A stretch of DNA of 64,000 nt from Neofusicoccum parvum (GCA_020912385.1 CP087214.1:1922001-1986000); one strand, 5' to 3'; positions 1 to 11,129 are shown, numbered from the stretch's first letter. Notes: a model not told the origin generated them from the sequence alone. Numbers and translations are program-made.

Positions 1-1286
1 ATTAGCGTCTCATGGTAGTGAGTCTGGGCGACAATGCAGCTTACTAGACGCCTGTGTTCTTCTTCGTGATCCATTTGACAACAGGGTCGCTTCCCCAGCC
101 GACAATGATGGAACCGATCATCCCGCCGATGAAGGGCCCAGCGCCAAGGTAGCCAATTTGGGCGGGCCCATAGTTCCACGGGGGGCCGGAGAATATGCCA
201 GATAGGATGATGGCCGAGCCAACGTACCAGCTGTTCAGAAGGCCAGATGTAATGACGGCGTAGCATGCGGCAGGGTTCAACAGGGTAAGGAACGGCCCAA
301 AGAGGAACTTGAAGATGCTGTCTCTCGAGTACACGCCCGTGAAGATGGCAAGAGACTGGGCAAAGGTCTTCTTGCGGGGGACGGCAGTGGCTGATGCAGC
401 ATCGCCACCCGAGGCGGGGTACTCGCGATACTCGACCTGGTCCTTGGCCAGCTCCTCGAGCTTCTCCTCTCGCACGAGATCCGTGTCGTACTTGGTGGCC
501 CGAAGATACGTAGTCTCGGGGCAGAACAGGAACATGGCGATGAACTGGATGACGAGGAAGATCTGGAACAGATGGAACAGCCACAGCCAGCCGAGATCAG
601 CAAACACCTGGCCGCAGATGATCGAAGCCAGACTCGAGGCCGAGTTGAGAACGAAGTTGATGAGGGAAACACGCAGACCACGCTGGTGGACGAAGTACAT
701 GTCGCCGACGGTTGCGACGATGAGAGACTCAAAGGCACTGGTCGAGAAGCCCTGGATGATCCGGGCGGCGAGCAAGTAGTTGTAGCTGATCCTGGCCTCG
801 CCAACGGCTGTTCCGATGATGTCGAAGAGGGTTGATGCCAGGAACACGGGGCGTTTGCCGTACTTGCGGCTCAGGGCGCACACGAACGGCCCAATGCAGC
901 CGGCAGCCAGCAGGTTGTAGCCCGAGACCAGGACGACGGGCGTGAGGGGCATGTTGAGCGTCTGGGCAATGGAGAAGTACGAGGCATTGAGGAACGGGCC
1001 CTTGGTCTGTGAGCCATGCGCCAGCGACGCCCACAGGGCGACTCACGTTTGTGCCGGCATTCAGCATGGCGCCCAAGCAGAGGACGGCTGTGATCAGCTC
1101 CTTCCTCCACATGGGCCAGTTGAGCGGGTCATTGGGGTCATCGCTAGGCTGTGGAGACAGCACAATGTGCGCGTCTCTGCCCGTGCCGTGCTTCAGGCCT
1201 TGGGTGGCCTCTTCGGTGTGCGCGGCTTCGTCGTCCAGCAGCACCGTTCCAGGGACGTGCGGGAGAGCACTGTGGTCTGCGGGCAT
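1..1286 (-). CDS. HOL1-like MFS transporter (partial, runs off left edge)
   Basis: Major facilitator transporter of the plasma membrane, closest by eye to the fungal HOL1/drug-polyamine antiporter group. The start chosen is the ATG at 1286. Exon 1 (1047-1286) carries the family lead-in DDPNDPLNWPMWRKELITA before TM1. A 40-nt intron (1007-1046, GTGAGT...CACAG) joins AGTN to TKGPFLNASYFSIAQTLN, and exon 2 (45-1006) holds about eight further membrane segments, including the RKYGKRPVF loop after TM2. The apparent stop after NTGV is not the end: a donor GTAAGC begins at 44, and splicing after TA gives NTGVY, as in the family's usual Y-EPEFRL continuation, so the last third lies outside the window. 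Divergent from the regulator at 2070. The substrate cannot be read from sequence. Confidence 0.85.
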
Positions 1287-2069
1287 TAGCGGTCTGTTGG
1301 CCGTCGGGGGAAGCAGAGCGGCTACCTTCCAATACGCCAAGGCCCATCGTGAACGCTGCAGCAGAGAAAAGCATGCAGTGTACAGACAAGCAACTCGCGC
1401 GGCAGGGCTGGCCATTATGTCCTCAGCAAGCCAATGCCCAGGTGGCAGGCCAGGACCCTGTACCCAGCATTCCCCGCACACCCCATCTCAGCCAAAAAGC
1501 CACAGCTGGAGCGCCCAAGTAATCATCCGCTCGATTGATTCCCGTTGCTTTACCCCACACCGGAGCCACCACTAAGCTCCAATCGACTTAGCTCTCTTGA
1601 CAGCATTGCTTAACAGCACAACTGCGGCGCTCCGTCGAGTCACGATGTCGGCATTGCCAGCCGTCAAGTGCCGCGTGTTGGCACTGAGCGTTCCATCGCT
1701 CAGCCGTCGTCGCATGATTCTCTTTTTCTGACATCTGGCTCGAACGTCCTGTGTCGGACGAAAAGGTCAATCTGGGAGGGAGGATCGCGTTGGAAGGCCG
1801 GGCGGCTTGTCGCTTGTATGTTCCCGGCTGACGCGATACAGCAGGGAGCGGTGTCTCGAGTCGTGGCCATGCCTCGTCTGGCCCAGCACAGGAGTGCGTG
1901 AGGAGAAGACGCAGCTGGGCACGACGGACCTGCGTACTGGCACAGAGGCCACTTGGCTATTTCTGGCCTAGCGCGTCCGGTGTCTTTCCTTGCGCGCGGC
2001 ATCCCACCGCGGCATCCCACCACCGCAACCCTCCCCGACCGCACACACATCTCGCAGCCACCGCTCCCG
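1287..2069. promoter_or_regulatory. Shared divergent promoter, MFS / zinc-finger regulator
   Basis: A 783-nt non-coding interval lies between the start codons of two divergent genes, a transporter (minus) and a double zinc-finger regulator (plus). Only shadow ORFs are present. I cannot point to a specific operator. Confidence 0.5.
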
Positions 2070-3269
2070 ATGCCCAGAGACGGCCAGCTCCTCGCATGCG
2101 GCTTCCCCGGCTGTGGCCGCAGCTACCAGCGGAGGGAGCATCTCACCCGCCACCAAATGAACCACTTCCACGCCCAGTCACTCGGCTGTCCCTACTGCAG
2201 CAGTACATTTTCTCGCACGTAAGGCCACTGGAATCCTCAAGACCACCGCTGAGAACGGGCGAGCAGAGACACCCTCCGCCGGCACGTCAAGCGGCGCCAT
2301 AAGACACAGGAGCTGCCTGCCTCGCGAGCCCCGAAGGCATGCACCAGCTGCCGCGCACGCAAGGCGCGCTGTGACGGTCAAAGCCCGTGTTCCGCTTGCG
2401 CCGAGCGTCACGTCCAATGCCATTTCGAGCCGTCTTCCTCGACTCCGGCCAACGAGCAAGACCCTTCCTTGTGCAGCGGCGACGAGACGCAGCAGCGCAT
2501 CAGCGCATACTTCGCCAACTTTCACCCCACGTGGCCCTTCCTCCACAAGGAGATGTTTGCCCCCGACCGCGAGCCGGCCTTGCTGCTGCAGTCTGTCGTG
2601 CTGGTCGGGCTGTGGACCAAGCAAGACGACGCGTCCCGACATGCCGCAGCCCGCATCCACGAGAAGCTGGTCGCATCCATCAGCGAGCAGAGAGGGGGCT
2701 GGGACGTCTCAGCACCTGCAAACCAGCCAAAAAGCAATCCCGAACCCTGGCCGGTCGGTACTTATCAGGGCATCCTTCTGAACATCATTTTTGCCATGCT
2801 GTCTAGCGCCGAGTGCACCAGAAACAGTCGTCGAGGTACCTTCAAGCTTGACCTGAAGCCAGGGCAGAAGGTCGCGCTCTCAGAGGGCAACTACGAGCTT
2901 CTTGTTGCTCTCGTCAAGAGCGCCCTCCAGCGCGGCATGTTCTCTTACACCGACATGTTTGCACATTACAGCGGCCGCAGTAGAAATATCATCTTTGTCT
3001 GGATTGGAGTGGAGGAAGTCAAACGCTTCGCTTTGACGCTCTTCAAAGTGTGGTCGATGTGCGAAAGGGATGCTGCAACAGGGAACGAGGAGCTTCTATT
3101 GGCGCGTGATTTGAACTTCTCGATGCCGGAGAGAGAGGATCTATGGGATGCACCGTCCCACGAGGAGCTTGTGCTTCGGCTAGAGGCAGATGTTAGGGAG
3201 GGGAAGTGCGCACAGAACGATGTGGAAAATTGGATTTCAAACCAGCTTGGAGGCAAGAGAAATTGCTAA
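2070..3269 (+). CDS. Transcription factor with two C2H2 fingers and a Zn2Cys6 cluster
   Basis: Nuclear DNA-binding regulator, 383 aa in two exons (2070-2218, 2267-3269; intron 2219-2266, GTAAGG...GCAG). Finger 1 uses C10, C15, H28 and H32. Finger 2 uses C40, C43, H56 and H61 and is completed only after splicing (TFSRT|DTLRRHVKRRH). A binuclear cluster follows with exact C-x2-C-x6-C-x5-C-x2-C-x6-C spacing (C75, C78, C85, C91, C94, C101). The rest, beginning near ISAYFANFHPTWPFLHKEMF, resembles the start of the fungal regulator middle-homology domain. C2H2-Zn2Cys6 fusions are a known ascomycete class, usually longer (about 600-900 aa), so the protein may be C-terminally shortened: it stops just before AT-rich RIP-like DNA. 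The start was chosen just before finger 1; an earlier in-frame ATG lies at 1953. Possible local regulator of the divergent transporter (inference). Confidence 0.85.
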
Positions 3270-3300
3270 ACAATAACGTTGCATGTGGTGCAGATAACTT

Positions 3301-3320
3301 GGATTGGATTGGATTGGATT
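3301..3320. repeat. (GGATT)4 microsatellite
   Basis: Four direct copies of a pentamer just downstream of the regulator stop codon, at the edge of the AT-rich block. Confidence 0.9.
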
Positions 3321-3546
3321 TTCATTTACGTCGCTAGCTAAGTCTAAGACTATGAGGACGAGATGCCCTAAAAGCACCTACTAAGGGGTTTAGGAGGGGT
3401 TACCCCTTTCAATTATTCCAGCTTAGGCTGAACACACTGAATGGTTTACTTTTTAAGCGGGAGCTAACAAAGGAAATAAAGGAGTATTAGGGTAAGTTGG
3501 TAGGAAATTAAACATAAGAAAAGAGAGGAAATATGGCCCGTTTTTT

Positions 3547-3723
3547 TTAGCACGGACTAGGCCTAGACTCGCACTTAGGGTCGCTACTATAATGGGGACC
3601 TTTGTAATGTGAGCATTTAGGTAGTAAATGCGTGCAATTACCTCTACTATTATAGTGCTTACATTGGTGCTTGGACGTGTGATAAGGGCCGGCGTAGTAG
3701 TTGCATACAGGGGGTCTTTTACA
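3547..3723 (-). mobile_element. Relic of LINE (Tad/I-like) ORF1 zinc knuckles
   Basis: The minus strand reads 58 codons to a TAA with repeated Cys/His spacing: CNYYAGPYHTSKHQC, then NCTHLLPKC, then SHYKGPHYSSDPKC. Fungal non-LTR ORF1 proteins end in knuckles of the form C-x2-C-AGPH-x4-H-x-C and C-x2-CKGPH-x5-C. Here two positions where a Cys is expected are Tyr (TAC/TAT from TGC/TGT), as are some expected His codons, which is the signature of G-to-A RIP on this strand. No reverse transcriptase is left in readable form nearby. It could instead be another gag-type knuckle, but a retroelement origin is well supported. Confidence 0.6.
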
Positions 3724-4693
3724 CCTTTACAGATAACTTAGAACTACGAGGGTCCACTGCTTTAGAGCAATTAATTACCGAAATACCCCAGTCACCCATC
3801 CACTGTCTAATCAACTTGCAATTACGCGCATTTTTCTACTGGCTACAAGTTAAAATTATGTAAAGACGACCTAGCTGTCTTTAAGATTAAGACTTTTACA
3901 CGTAGATAATATGGCTACAAGTATTATTAGTACACTTTAAAACTCAATTGAGAGGGAACCGGTTGCACAAGGTAGATTGTCTATACCGTTCCTTTATTGC
4001 GTTAATCTTGCCCTTTTTTTTTTTAAGAAATCCTGCACTTCCTAGATCTTCCACCTAGGACCTGTGCAAACAGACTAAAAATAAACGTCTCGTGCCCCTC
4101 AATCCATTGCGTCTAGTTTAATACTCCGATGCGTTTCTACAATCGAGTTAGACTTATCTCTAATAGCGTAAGATGAAGACTCGCGTATCTCTTATCCTTT
4201 AACTATAAGCCAAATAAAATTTCGCGCGTCTCGCAGCGTAAATTAACAAAACCAGCATCTGTAACCCATTTCTCGAGGTGCTTGGTGGGCTGCACAGTCC
4301 TACTAATCTTTTCTGTTCCTTCAATCACGTACTTAATAAGCTTGAAGACACAATTATCTCCTAGCATTGTATTGTCCTAAGAATGTGGTAAAAAGATCCC
4401 ACCCCTAACATTCGACCCAGCCGCCTGGTTGGAGGTGTCTGTATTCTTTAGTGGACTTTATTTGGTGGTAACGGCAGGGATATATACTTGAAACTACGCC
4501 ACATTGAAGCGAGCCAGATTCGGATATGGATCAAGTTGAATAATCATTGTTCCAGCCAGTCTTACTCGATGTCGTCGACCTCAAAGCTCGTGCTTGGTGG
4601 CATTTATCGCAAGCAATTAGCACTGCCGTCGGTGCTGTGTGAGGCACTTATATAAAAAGACCTGGGCTGGATGGGACTGGGATCGTTCCCAAT

Positions 4694-5092
4694 ATGTTGG
4701 ACGAGTCAGCGAGTATGGCCGGGAGTAGGTTTACGACTGTAGATATCTTACAAGCTCAGCTTTTAGAAACTAATCGCCTGTCATCCTAAGTGCTTAGTCG
4801 TCGCTCATATATTTCATATTCGGACGAGAAAGCGACAAACAGTTCCCCGTCGTATGGAGCTCCTTGGTGAGTAGACCTTGAAGGCCTTTCCCTATGGCGA
4901 TGAAGTCAGCAAGCTGTCCGGGTACCCCAGCTAGGCGCCATCTGAAGCCGGATTGCACTTGTCAATGCATCCAGTGAATGATTCTACGTAGACCTTATCG
5001 AGGCCACCGCCCTAGTAATTGATGCCACAGAGAACCAAATACGAGCGACCCGCCAAAGTGGTTGTCTGGCTTACGATCAAGATGATTAACTC
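4694..5092 (+). pseudogene. Possible RIP-degraded beta-lactamase-like gene relic
   Basis: One frame reads DESASMAGSRFTTVDILQAQ followed by LLETNRLSS, a stop, and later SPSYGAPW before another stop. A second frame from 4991 reads LIEATALVIDATENQIRAT. These pieces, in this order, recall fungal serine beta-lactamase-like (PF00144 type) proteins, with an ASAGSMxTTxxDL segment, a GAPWE segment and a C-terminal helix rich in EAxxRxxA. In-frame stops and a frame change make it non-functional. The call rests on short motif memory, so confidence is low. Confidence 0.27.
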
Positions 5093-5480
5093 CGAGCACT
5101 CGATTAATTAGGCTACTGCTTAGCAGCCGTCGATATCATCTTATTTGCTCGCTTTCTGTTCAGTATCATCCAAAGACTTAGATAAGGTAAGATGTATAAC
5201 AGGATAAAGGTTTCATGGAGTAGGACATAGGGGATAGACTTTTATGCGCAACCGGAAAAGCGTTGAACCATCTTCTCCGCATGATTCTTTACTACGGTTC
5301 GAGCGAATCTGCTAGTGAGACGAGAAGGAAGCCCGATCCTGGTGCGCACTGCAGTCTGGCAGCAGCTTTGGCGTTTACTGCAAGGCGAAGCTGTCAATTC
5401 TTTTCCTCTTCACACTCAGCAACAGTCAATGTAGAAAACATGATCAAGATATGGAGATGGTGTGCAGGAGACAGCTACTG

Positions 5481-6584
5481 CTACAGCCTCCTGGCTACCT
5501 TTCTGCAAAGATCTGGCACAAAGCTACCTCCCTCAGCAAGCAGTTCTCGGAACTCGTTGCACGAGACCAACACTTTGAAATTCTTGGATGCATAGTGCAC
5601 CACGACCTCTCTCATCGAGAAAGGGGTAGAGTCGTCCTCCGGTGTATTCGAATAGATGTACTTTATGAGTCGGGCGATGTCCGCTGCTCTTCTTGAGTAG
5701 CAGTGGAAGATGTTCAGGCTGTCGGAGAGCTTGGTAACCGCTAGAGCCTTCAAGTCGGGGATGATGAATTCCTGGGCAAACAGGCAGACCTGAGCATGGC
5801 ACATGAATACAGGGCTGTAGTCCATTGCAGGTTTTTCGTTTGGGCCGGGTGATGCGTCGAGTTGAAATGGCACGTGCGGGGCCAAGAGTGGGTGAGCGGA
5901 CCGCCGGCTTCTTCTTGGAGCGCTCAGAGAATCGTCCGACGAGACGGGGGATCTCGGCGAGGCAATTTCCGATAGCGAGGGTGGCAGCTCCGGCTCCGGC
6001 TCTGGAGGGTATGGAGCCTCTGGAGGCACTGAGTCTGTTGGTGAATCCGGTGCTTGACCTTCTGCTTGTGCAGGCGCTTCCTCAGCCTCGAAGACCTCTT
6101 CATTTGGATTGGCAGCCGCCTGCTGTTCGTCCACGGTATCGATTGATTCCGTTCTGGGTTCGGGCGACTGAAGCCTCCATCTCCGGAACCTGAATCCGCG
6201 TTGCGAGGTGCTTTTATGTTTCTTCTCGCCCAATGATTCCTCGTCCGACCCGGAGCTTCGTTGCCCCTCTTCCGCATCGTCAGTCGTTGGACTCGCGACG
6301 CTGTAGTCTCCCGAGTATATATACTCAGCAAAGCGGGCAAAGGCTTCAGGCTCGATGTCTTCGATGCATCCCACCCCAAGCTGACTCTCTTTAAAGCCGC
6401 CATGCATCAATCGATCGAGCGGTTCCGAATGGCGTGAGACGAGCTTCTTGTGAAGCGTGAAGCGCGTCTTTGATTGACCGATATCGAAGCTGAATGTACC
6501 TGAGCAGAAGATTCTGAGGGAAATCAGCGTGAGGTATGGGGTAGTGATGGAGATGTGTACGTACTCAATACTCGAAGAGGACAT
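5481..6584 (-). CDS. BTB/POZ domain protein with long acidic linker
   Basis: A fungal BTB-domain protein, probably a protein-interaction adaptor (some act as Cullin-3 substrate receptors; not shown here). The N-terminal BTB fold is visible around TFSFDIGQ, TRFTLHKKLVSRHSEPLDRL and AFARFAEYIYSGDY (about residues 28-95). A Ser/Pro/Glu-rich linker of about 140 residues follows, then a second conserved block starting near FMCHAQVCLFAQEF with IARLIKYIYSNTPED, as in the usual C-terminal half of these proteins. The frame is open over 367 codons, but a 51-nt in-frame GTACGT...CTCAG segment (6514-6564) is probably an intron, giving about 350 aa and a smoother N-terminus. Transcribed toward the AT-rich block. 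Confidence 0.75.
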   Translation of the reverse strand: MSSSSIEYVHISITTPYLTLISLRIFCSGTFSFDIGQSKTRFTLHKKLVSRHSEPLDRLMHGGFKESQLGVGCIEDIEPEAFARFAEYIYSGDYSVASPTTDDAEEGQRSSGSDEESLGEKKHKSTSQRGFRFRRWRLQSPEPRTESIDTVDEQQAAANPNEEVFEAEEAPAQAEGQAPDSPTDSVPPEAPYPPEPEPELPPSLSEIASPRSPVSSDDSLSAPRRSRRSAHPLLAPHVPFQLDASPGPNEKPAMDYSPVFMCHAQVCLFAQEFIIPDLKALAVTKLSDSLNIFHCYSRRAADIARLIKYIYSNTPEDDSTPFSMREVVVHYASKNFKVLVSCNEFRELLAEGGSFVPDLCRKVARRL

Positions 6585-7158
6585 TGTGTAAATAATTCGG
6601 TGACACCTTGGTCGACAGAACTGAGGGGTGGGAGGAACTCACGATGCAAATGAAATCCGGTGTTTCATAAACGTGAAGGATTCACTGCGTCGACAAGTGT
6701 TCAAGCCCTCGGGTAAGATGCATGCAGAACTCATGCACGCACTGCCACGTCAACGGTCAACCTGGTAGGCTGCAGCAGACTTGGGCGGCTGTAGAGATAA
6801 TATTGGCTACAGATACTCTGATTGATAACCTAGCAAGGGGATGGTTTTACACGGTGCAGGACAGCACCAGAGGTAGGTAGTGAGAAGGAAACCTACAACC
6901 CAATGGAGAAGTGCAGGGTACTTTCCTGCGCTTACTTGCGTGCCAGCCTGAGATGAACAATCCTTGTCTGCTCCTCTTCGCTCCATAAGTACATTCTGTT
7001 TCATATGGCCGTCAGGCTCAAGCCTTGACAAATAATCTATCAATAACGAAGGTTGGCGGGTATATACATGGGAAAAGCGACTGTCGGGGTATATTCTACG
7101 CGGTAGGTATGGATATGAAATGCGGGGGGACATAAACAGCGTGGTACTACACTATACA
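6585..7158. other. Intergenic, BTB gene to CSC1-like gene
   Basis: 574 nt between two minus-strand genes. It holds the 3' region of the channel gene and the promoter of the BTB gene. The only ORF (108 codons, minus) shows no protein-like features. Confidence 0.5.
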
Positions 7159-9984
7159 TCAGCCACTCCGATTGCGGCGGAAGAAGCGACGGAATCTTCG
7201 GGGACGTTCTCCATTGGAGACTTCGTCGCTTGATTGACCGTTGATCAGGGCTCTCGCGTTCTTATCTGCGATCCAGACATCCTCTAGACTATGCAAGTGT
7301 TAGATTATCGATTGGCCGGTCGAGGAGACAGTAAACTTACGGCAGAACAAGGTTCGGGTTGAAGTATCGTTGACCCCTTTCGCGCTCCTCATCAATGGTG
7401 GGCTGGTCCGGCGTAGGGGTGATCAGATCGGACCGCTCTGCCCTCCGCAAGCTCTTCAATGCGATGAACCGCATCAGCGGCTTGTAAGAGTACGAATAGA
7501 CGTGCCAGAACCATAGGGTGGCGATGACCAAGGGAACGAGGAGTGCTGCTCGCCAGAAGGCTCTCTTCAAGGCGAGCTGGCCTGCCATTGTGAGCTGGAA
7601 AAGAACCAGGCCAACGATGACCCGATCGCAGATCATTGTCCAGCCTCGACCCGTTGAGTGTTGACGGTGGTCCATTGCGTAGAGTAATTGATACTTGTGT
7701 ACGAAGTGGCCAATGACGAAGTAGACCAACCCGGCCAAGAGGACCATCCAAGACGAGCGGAGAACACTGTAGACAGTGCAGATGATGAAGATCAAAATCG
7801 TCTGCGGTAGGTAGAATCCATAACTGAACACTGGAGGCTGAACCAATTCGGCATAGTCTGCATCCGGAATACGTCAGAGGAGAACATTAGCGGCCGAACC
7901 TGAAGACGTACCTCGTGGTGTCTTGGCTCCCATCAGGGTGATGGGGTACAACACGACAGCACCGAACTCCAGCAAACGGAAGGGGAAGAGGCCAACGCCC
8001 TGAAGGATGACGAAATTGGTGTAGAAGTTGAGAAGGCTTTGGAGAGACAAAGCCAGAGCATTCGTGATCTTGGTCGCATCTCTCAACTGCTCCCCAATGT
8101 GTTCAAGTAATCCCCAAAAACCAGAGGCGGTACCTAGTATGGTGAAGACCACGAAAAAGTTGAAGAACACGAAGAAGAAGTTTTTCGAAATGCTGTGAGG
8201 ATCAGTAAACCGAACAGCGCGTGACGTTGGAGATCTTACACTGAAAGCTCGACATCGCCCTGGCCGATCATTCCTTGGTGGTTGGCAAGCCCTGTGGCGG
8301 CATTAGTATCGTTCCGGTTAAGGCGATGCGAGGGAGCGCACAATCGTAAAGGTATGGAACGGCTATGTTCATCAGAGACACAAGCAATGTGGGAAGCTGC
8401 GTGACTATAAGAGACTTGATGTTCTTGTGATTGTCAACGGCATCCTTGAAGCCGGGAAACACGCGGTCTATGGAATCGATACTCAGAGCACCTGCGATGG
8501 GAACGAGGATCAAAGTCCACAGTACCGTCAGCAGTCCAATGAGAATGGTAATGGACCAGGCTCGCATCATCCTCTCGCGGCGCGGCATGTATGTATTTTG
8601 CCAGACAACGTCGGAGGGCGCGGGGCTGGTGTTGGCTAAGAGCTGTAGCGGAGAAGGATCTAGCACGGCCTGTACTGCCATTTGCTGGGAGCAACGTTAG
8701 CACCAAGGGAAGAATGGCGAAGCGGGCGAAGCTTACACAACTGGCAACGCTGTTCATGGTCACAAAGGCAAGCGGTGTCGGGTTGAATTCTTTCTTACGC
8801 AACGCTTTGATATCCTCATCCAGCCGGCGGAGCTTTTCCTCGTAGAAATTGATGGCGTCCACATGCCGATACCATACCTTGAAGCGGCCATACCAGATCT
8901 TGACCAGCGGGCGGCTACGGTTGTAGGGCGGGGTGGAACGGCGCGAAGCCATTCCACCGTTCCCCAGCAGGTGGCTGCGCTCGCTCTCATCGGCATAGGG
9001 TTGTGGCGGAGACGGCTGGGAAATGGGCAGAGACTCGAGGCTGCGCTCGACGCGGCGATGGCCTAGGTGCACCGTCCAGGCCTCCTCCAGCTTGCGCATA
9101 GTCAACATGCGCTTTTCCATCAAGTCATCGAGGGCCTTCCAATTCCTACAGAGCGTAACGCTCTCGACACGGCCGATCTCCAGCTCCTCAACGAACTCCT
9201 TGATCTTGGACTCGGAGCGGAGCTCTGGCGGAATGCCCGAGAGACGGATGGTGCGGTCGGTGATGGTGGTTTGGCTGCCGAGGTACTCCTGGCGGATCTC
9301 AATGACGCGCCTCGTCTCAGACACAATCATGTAGGTGGCGAGGCCGGTGAAGAGGTAGGCGAAGACGAGGTACATCCAGAGGTAATCGGTGTGCGAGAAG
9401 TCCCAGTACGAGTACGAGTCGGAGACATGCCAGGACGAGTCCACGCGCACGGGGCGCAGGTGGCGGCGCAGGCGCAGCTCGTAGTCACCATCGCCGGCGA
9501 GGGTCTCGTTGGTCTTCAGCTTCTTGCTGGTGTCGGGGAAGCGCGTGTGGACGGGGTTGATGATGACGACGGAGAAGAAGAGGGTGATGGACAGGAACTT
9601 GATGGCCATCTTGAAGAAGGCCAGGAACTAGCAGGCGTCAGTGGGGCAGGCTGGGGCGGGGCTGTGCGTGTGACGCACGACGTAGGCATCGAGGCCGGCC
9701 GACGCCAGCACCTGCTGGTCGGTTATCCTCCACAGTGCGGGAATCCAGCCAAAGAGCGAGCGCGGCAGCTCGGGCAGGGCGGTGGCCTCGTCGTTCTGCT
9801 TCTTGCGGGCGGCATAGAGGCTCTCCCAGCGCGGGCGCAGGATGCAGAAGGCGAGAAAAGCACTGGTGCCGAGCGCGACGGAGATGATGATCTGGATGGT
9901 GATGTCGCGCGGACGACGCGTGCCGAAGAAGTCGGTGCCGTCATCGTCCTGGGTGTCGTTCCAGGCGCCAAAGCCGGCGGTCAT
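7159..9984 (-). CDS. CSC1/OSCA-family calcium-permeable channel (PHM7/RSN1-like)
   Basis: Multi-pass membrane protein of the CSC1/OSCA/TMEM63 family, which form osmosensitive or mechanosensitive cation channels. It has seven exons (9679-9984, 8737-9627, 8342-8684, 8240-8291, 7912-8192, 7341-7857, 7159-7288) and six introns of 47-54 nt, summing to 839 aa. The N-terminal region has TM1 (ITIQIIISVALGTSAFLAF), the conserved AGLDAYVFLAFFKMAIKF formed across intron 1, TM3 (WMYLVFAYLFTGLATYMI), and the cytosolic loop with TIRLSGIPPEL and VTLCRNW. The RSN1_7TM part follows, with DVVWQNTYM, PYLYDWLANHQG (made by splicing), the ELSVISKNFFFVFFNFFVVF helix and YGFYLPQTILIFIICTVYSV. It ends in a basic tail (RRFRRFFRRNR). 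An alternative ATG lies 7 codons upstream at 10005. The donor of intron 3 (GTGCGC) is weak but required by the frame. Confidence 0.92.
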
Positions 9985-10208
9985 GGTTGGGTGCTCGGGC
10001 TGCATGCACCATGCAGGAAAGCGTGCTGTCGCGCGGAGTGCGGAGGGTGGGCGCGCTGGGGTCTTGAGTGAGGTCGCGGGCGCGGGCGCGTGGCAGCGCC
10101 TCACCGCTTTTGCTGATCCCCGCCCGAGTGACGCCTGCACTCGTGCTGCTCACGGCCTGCTTCCGGCAGCCCTGGGGGCGTGCGGGCCCCGAGCCGCCGC
10201 CTGGCCTA

Positions 10209-11129
10209 TCATCGCGCCCTGCCTTCCACAATCTGAAACTCCTCCCCAACCCTGCTGTCCATCTGTGTGCTGTACCGCAGCGCTGCCTCGCACGCCCGCA
10301 CGCTGTCCAGCACCACCACCTCGCGCACGCCGCCGGTGGGCTCGTCGCGCTCCTGCTGAACTTCCCCGCCGAGCTCTCCGGCGCCGACGAGTGCGCGCGC
10401 TATTTCGCCGATATCACCCGCTTCCTCCACTTCCGCGTAGTCATGCGGCCGTCGGAAGAGCGAAGCCTCTGTCTCTTTGGGCTCCGCTCCCACCGCGCTA
10501 TCATCGCGCTTGCTGAAGTCGCTGCTTGCATGCGGCGTCCATGCGTCCGACGACCCGTCGTAGAAAGGCAGTGGCTTCTGCCCGCCCGAGAACTCCTTGA
10601 CTTCCACCACCTCCAGGAACCGCACCTTTCTGTGCTGACCCGCCACCAGTTTTGACTTCTTCAGCGCCGACTTCCGCTGTGCTATGCTGGAGAAAGTTTC
10701 TGCTATCCATCTTGTTCTCCCAGCCTTGCGCCTCTGAGCCCATTGCCCATTTCGTGCCCAGAGCCGCCCGAGTGGTCGTGGTGCCGCTCGACAGCCTACA
10801 CTTCCCTTACCGTCTTTCCTTGTTACACTTGTCAATCCCATGAACCGTGCAGGCACGGACCGGGTAATCGTTACCACTTTTCCTCCTCTCCGCTTCTTTT
10901 GTCTACGCACAAGCCTCTCCATCTTGCTTGACGTCTTTCTAGCCGTAACTGGCCATTTGCGTTTGCGAGAGAGAGCGATACTCAGCTTTTCCAAAGCAGT
11001 TGCCGTCAGTCTCTGTTTGGTCGTCCACCATTTCCTCTCATACCTCTTGCTGAAAGCCTCCCAATACGGCAGCGCTGCCCAGTCGTACCAATAAGAGGGT
11101 ATGCTGTAGATTGTCGACATTCTCGACAT
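10209..11129 (-). CDS. Hypothetical basic protein with VRF-VEVKEF motif
   Basis: Uninterrupted 306-codon frame. The N-terminus is aromatic (IPSYWYDWAALPYWEAF), the middle strongly basic (RKRKWPVTARKTSSK, RRQKKRRGGK), and the second half contains QHRKVRFLEVVEVKEFSGG and YDGSSDAWTP, the sort of conserved acidic/basic patch seen in small fungal proteins of unknown role. The tail is rich in Glu. I recognise no domain. Overlapping ORFs on the plus strand (10068-10655) look like GC-driven shadows. An intron inside the frame cannot be excluded. Confidence 0.45.
   Translation of the reverse strand: MSRMSTIYSIPSYWYDWAALPYWEAFSKRYERKWWTTKQRLTATALEKLSIALSRKRKWPVTARKTSSKMERLVRRQKKRRGGKVVTITRSVPARFMGLTSVTRKDGKGSVGCRAAPRPLGRLWARNGQWAQRRKAGRTRWIAETFSSIAQRKSALKKSKLVAGQHRKVRFLEVVEVKEFSGGQKPLPFYDGSSDAWTPHASSDFSKRDDSAVGAEPKETEASLFRRPHDYAEVEEAGDIGEIARALVGAGELGGEVQQERDEPTGGVREVVVLDSVRACEAALRYSTQMDSRVGEEFQIVEGRAR

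Larger units (their letters stand above)
3330..5250. repeat. AT-rich, RIP-like degenerate block
   Basis: Base composition falls sharply against the GC-rich genes around it, with many TA/TAA/TTA words, homopolymer T runs (about 3539-3548 and 4014-4024) and no ORF of gene length. Two relics of coding sequence can be read (3547-3723 minus and 4694-5092 plus), both carrying stops or Cys-to-Tyr changes expected from C-to-T transitions. This is typical of repeat-induced point mutation in ascomycetes. I see no intact terminal repeats or target-site duplications, and the element boundaries are unclear. Confidence 0.7.
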
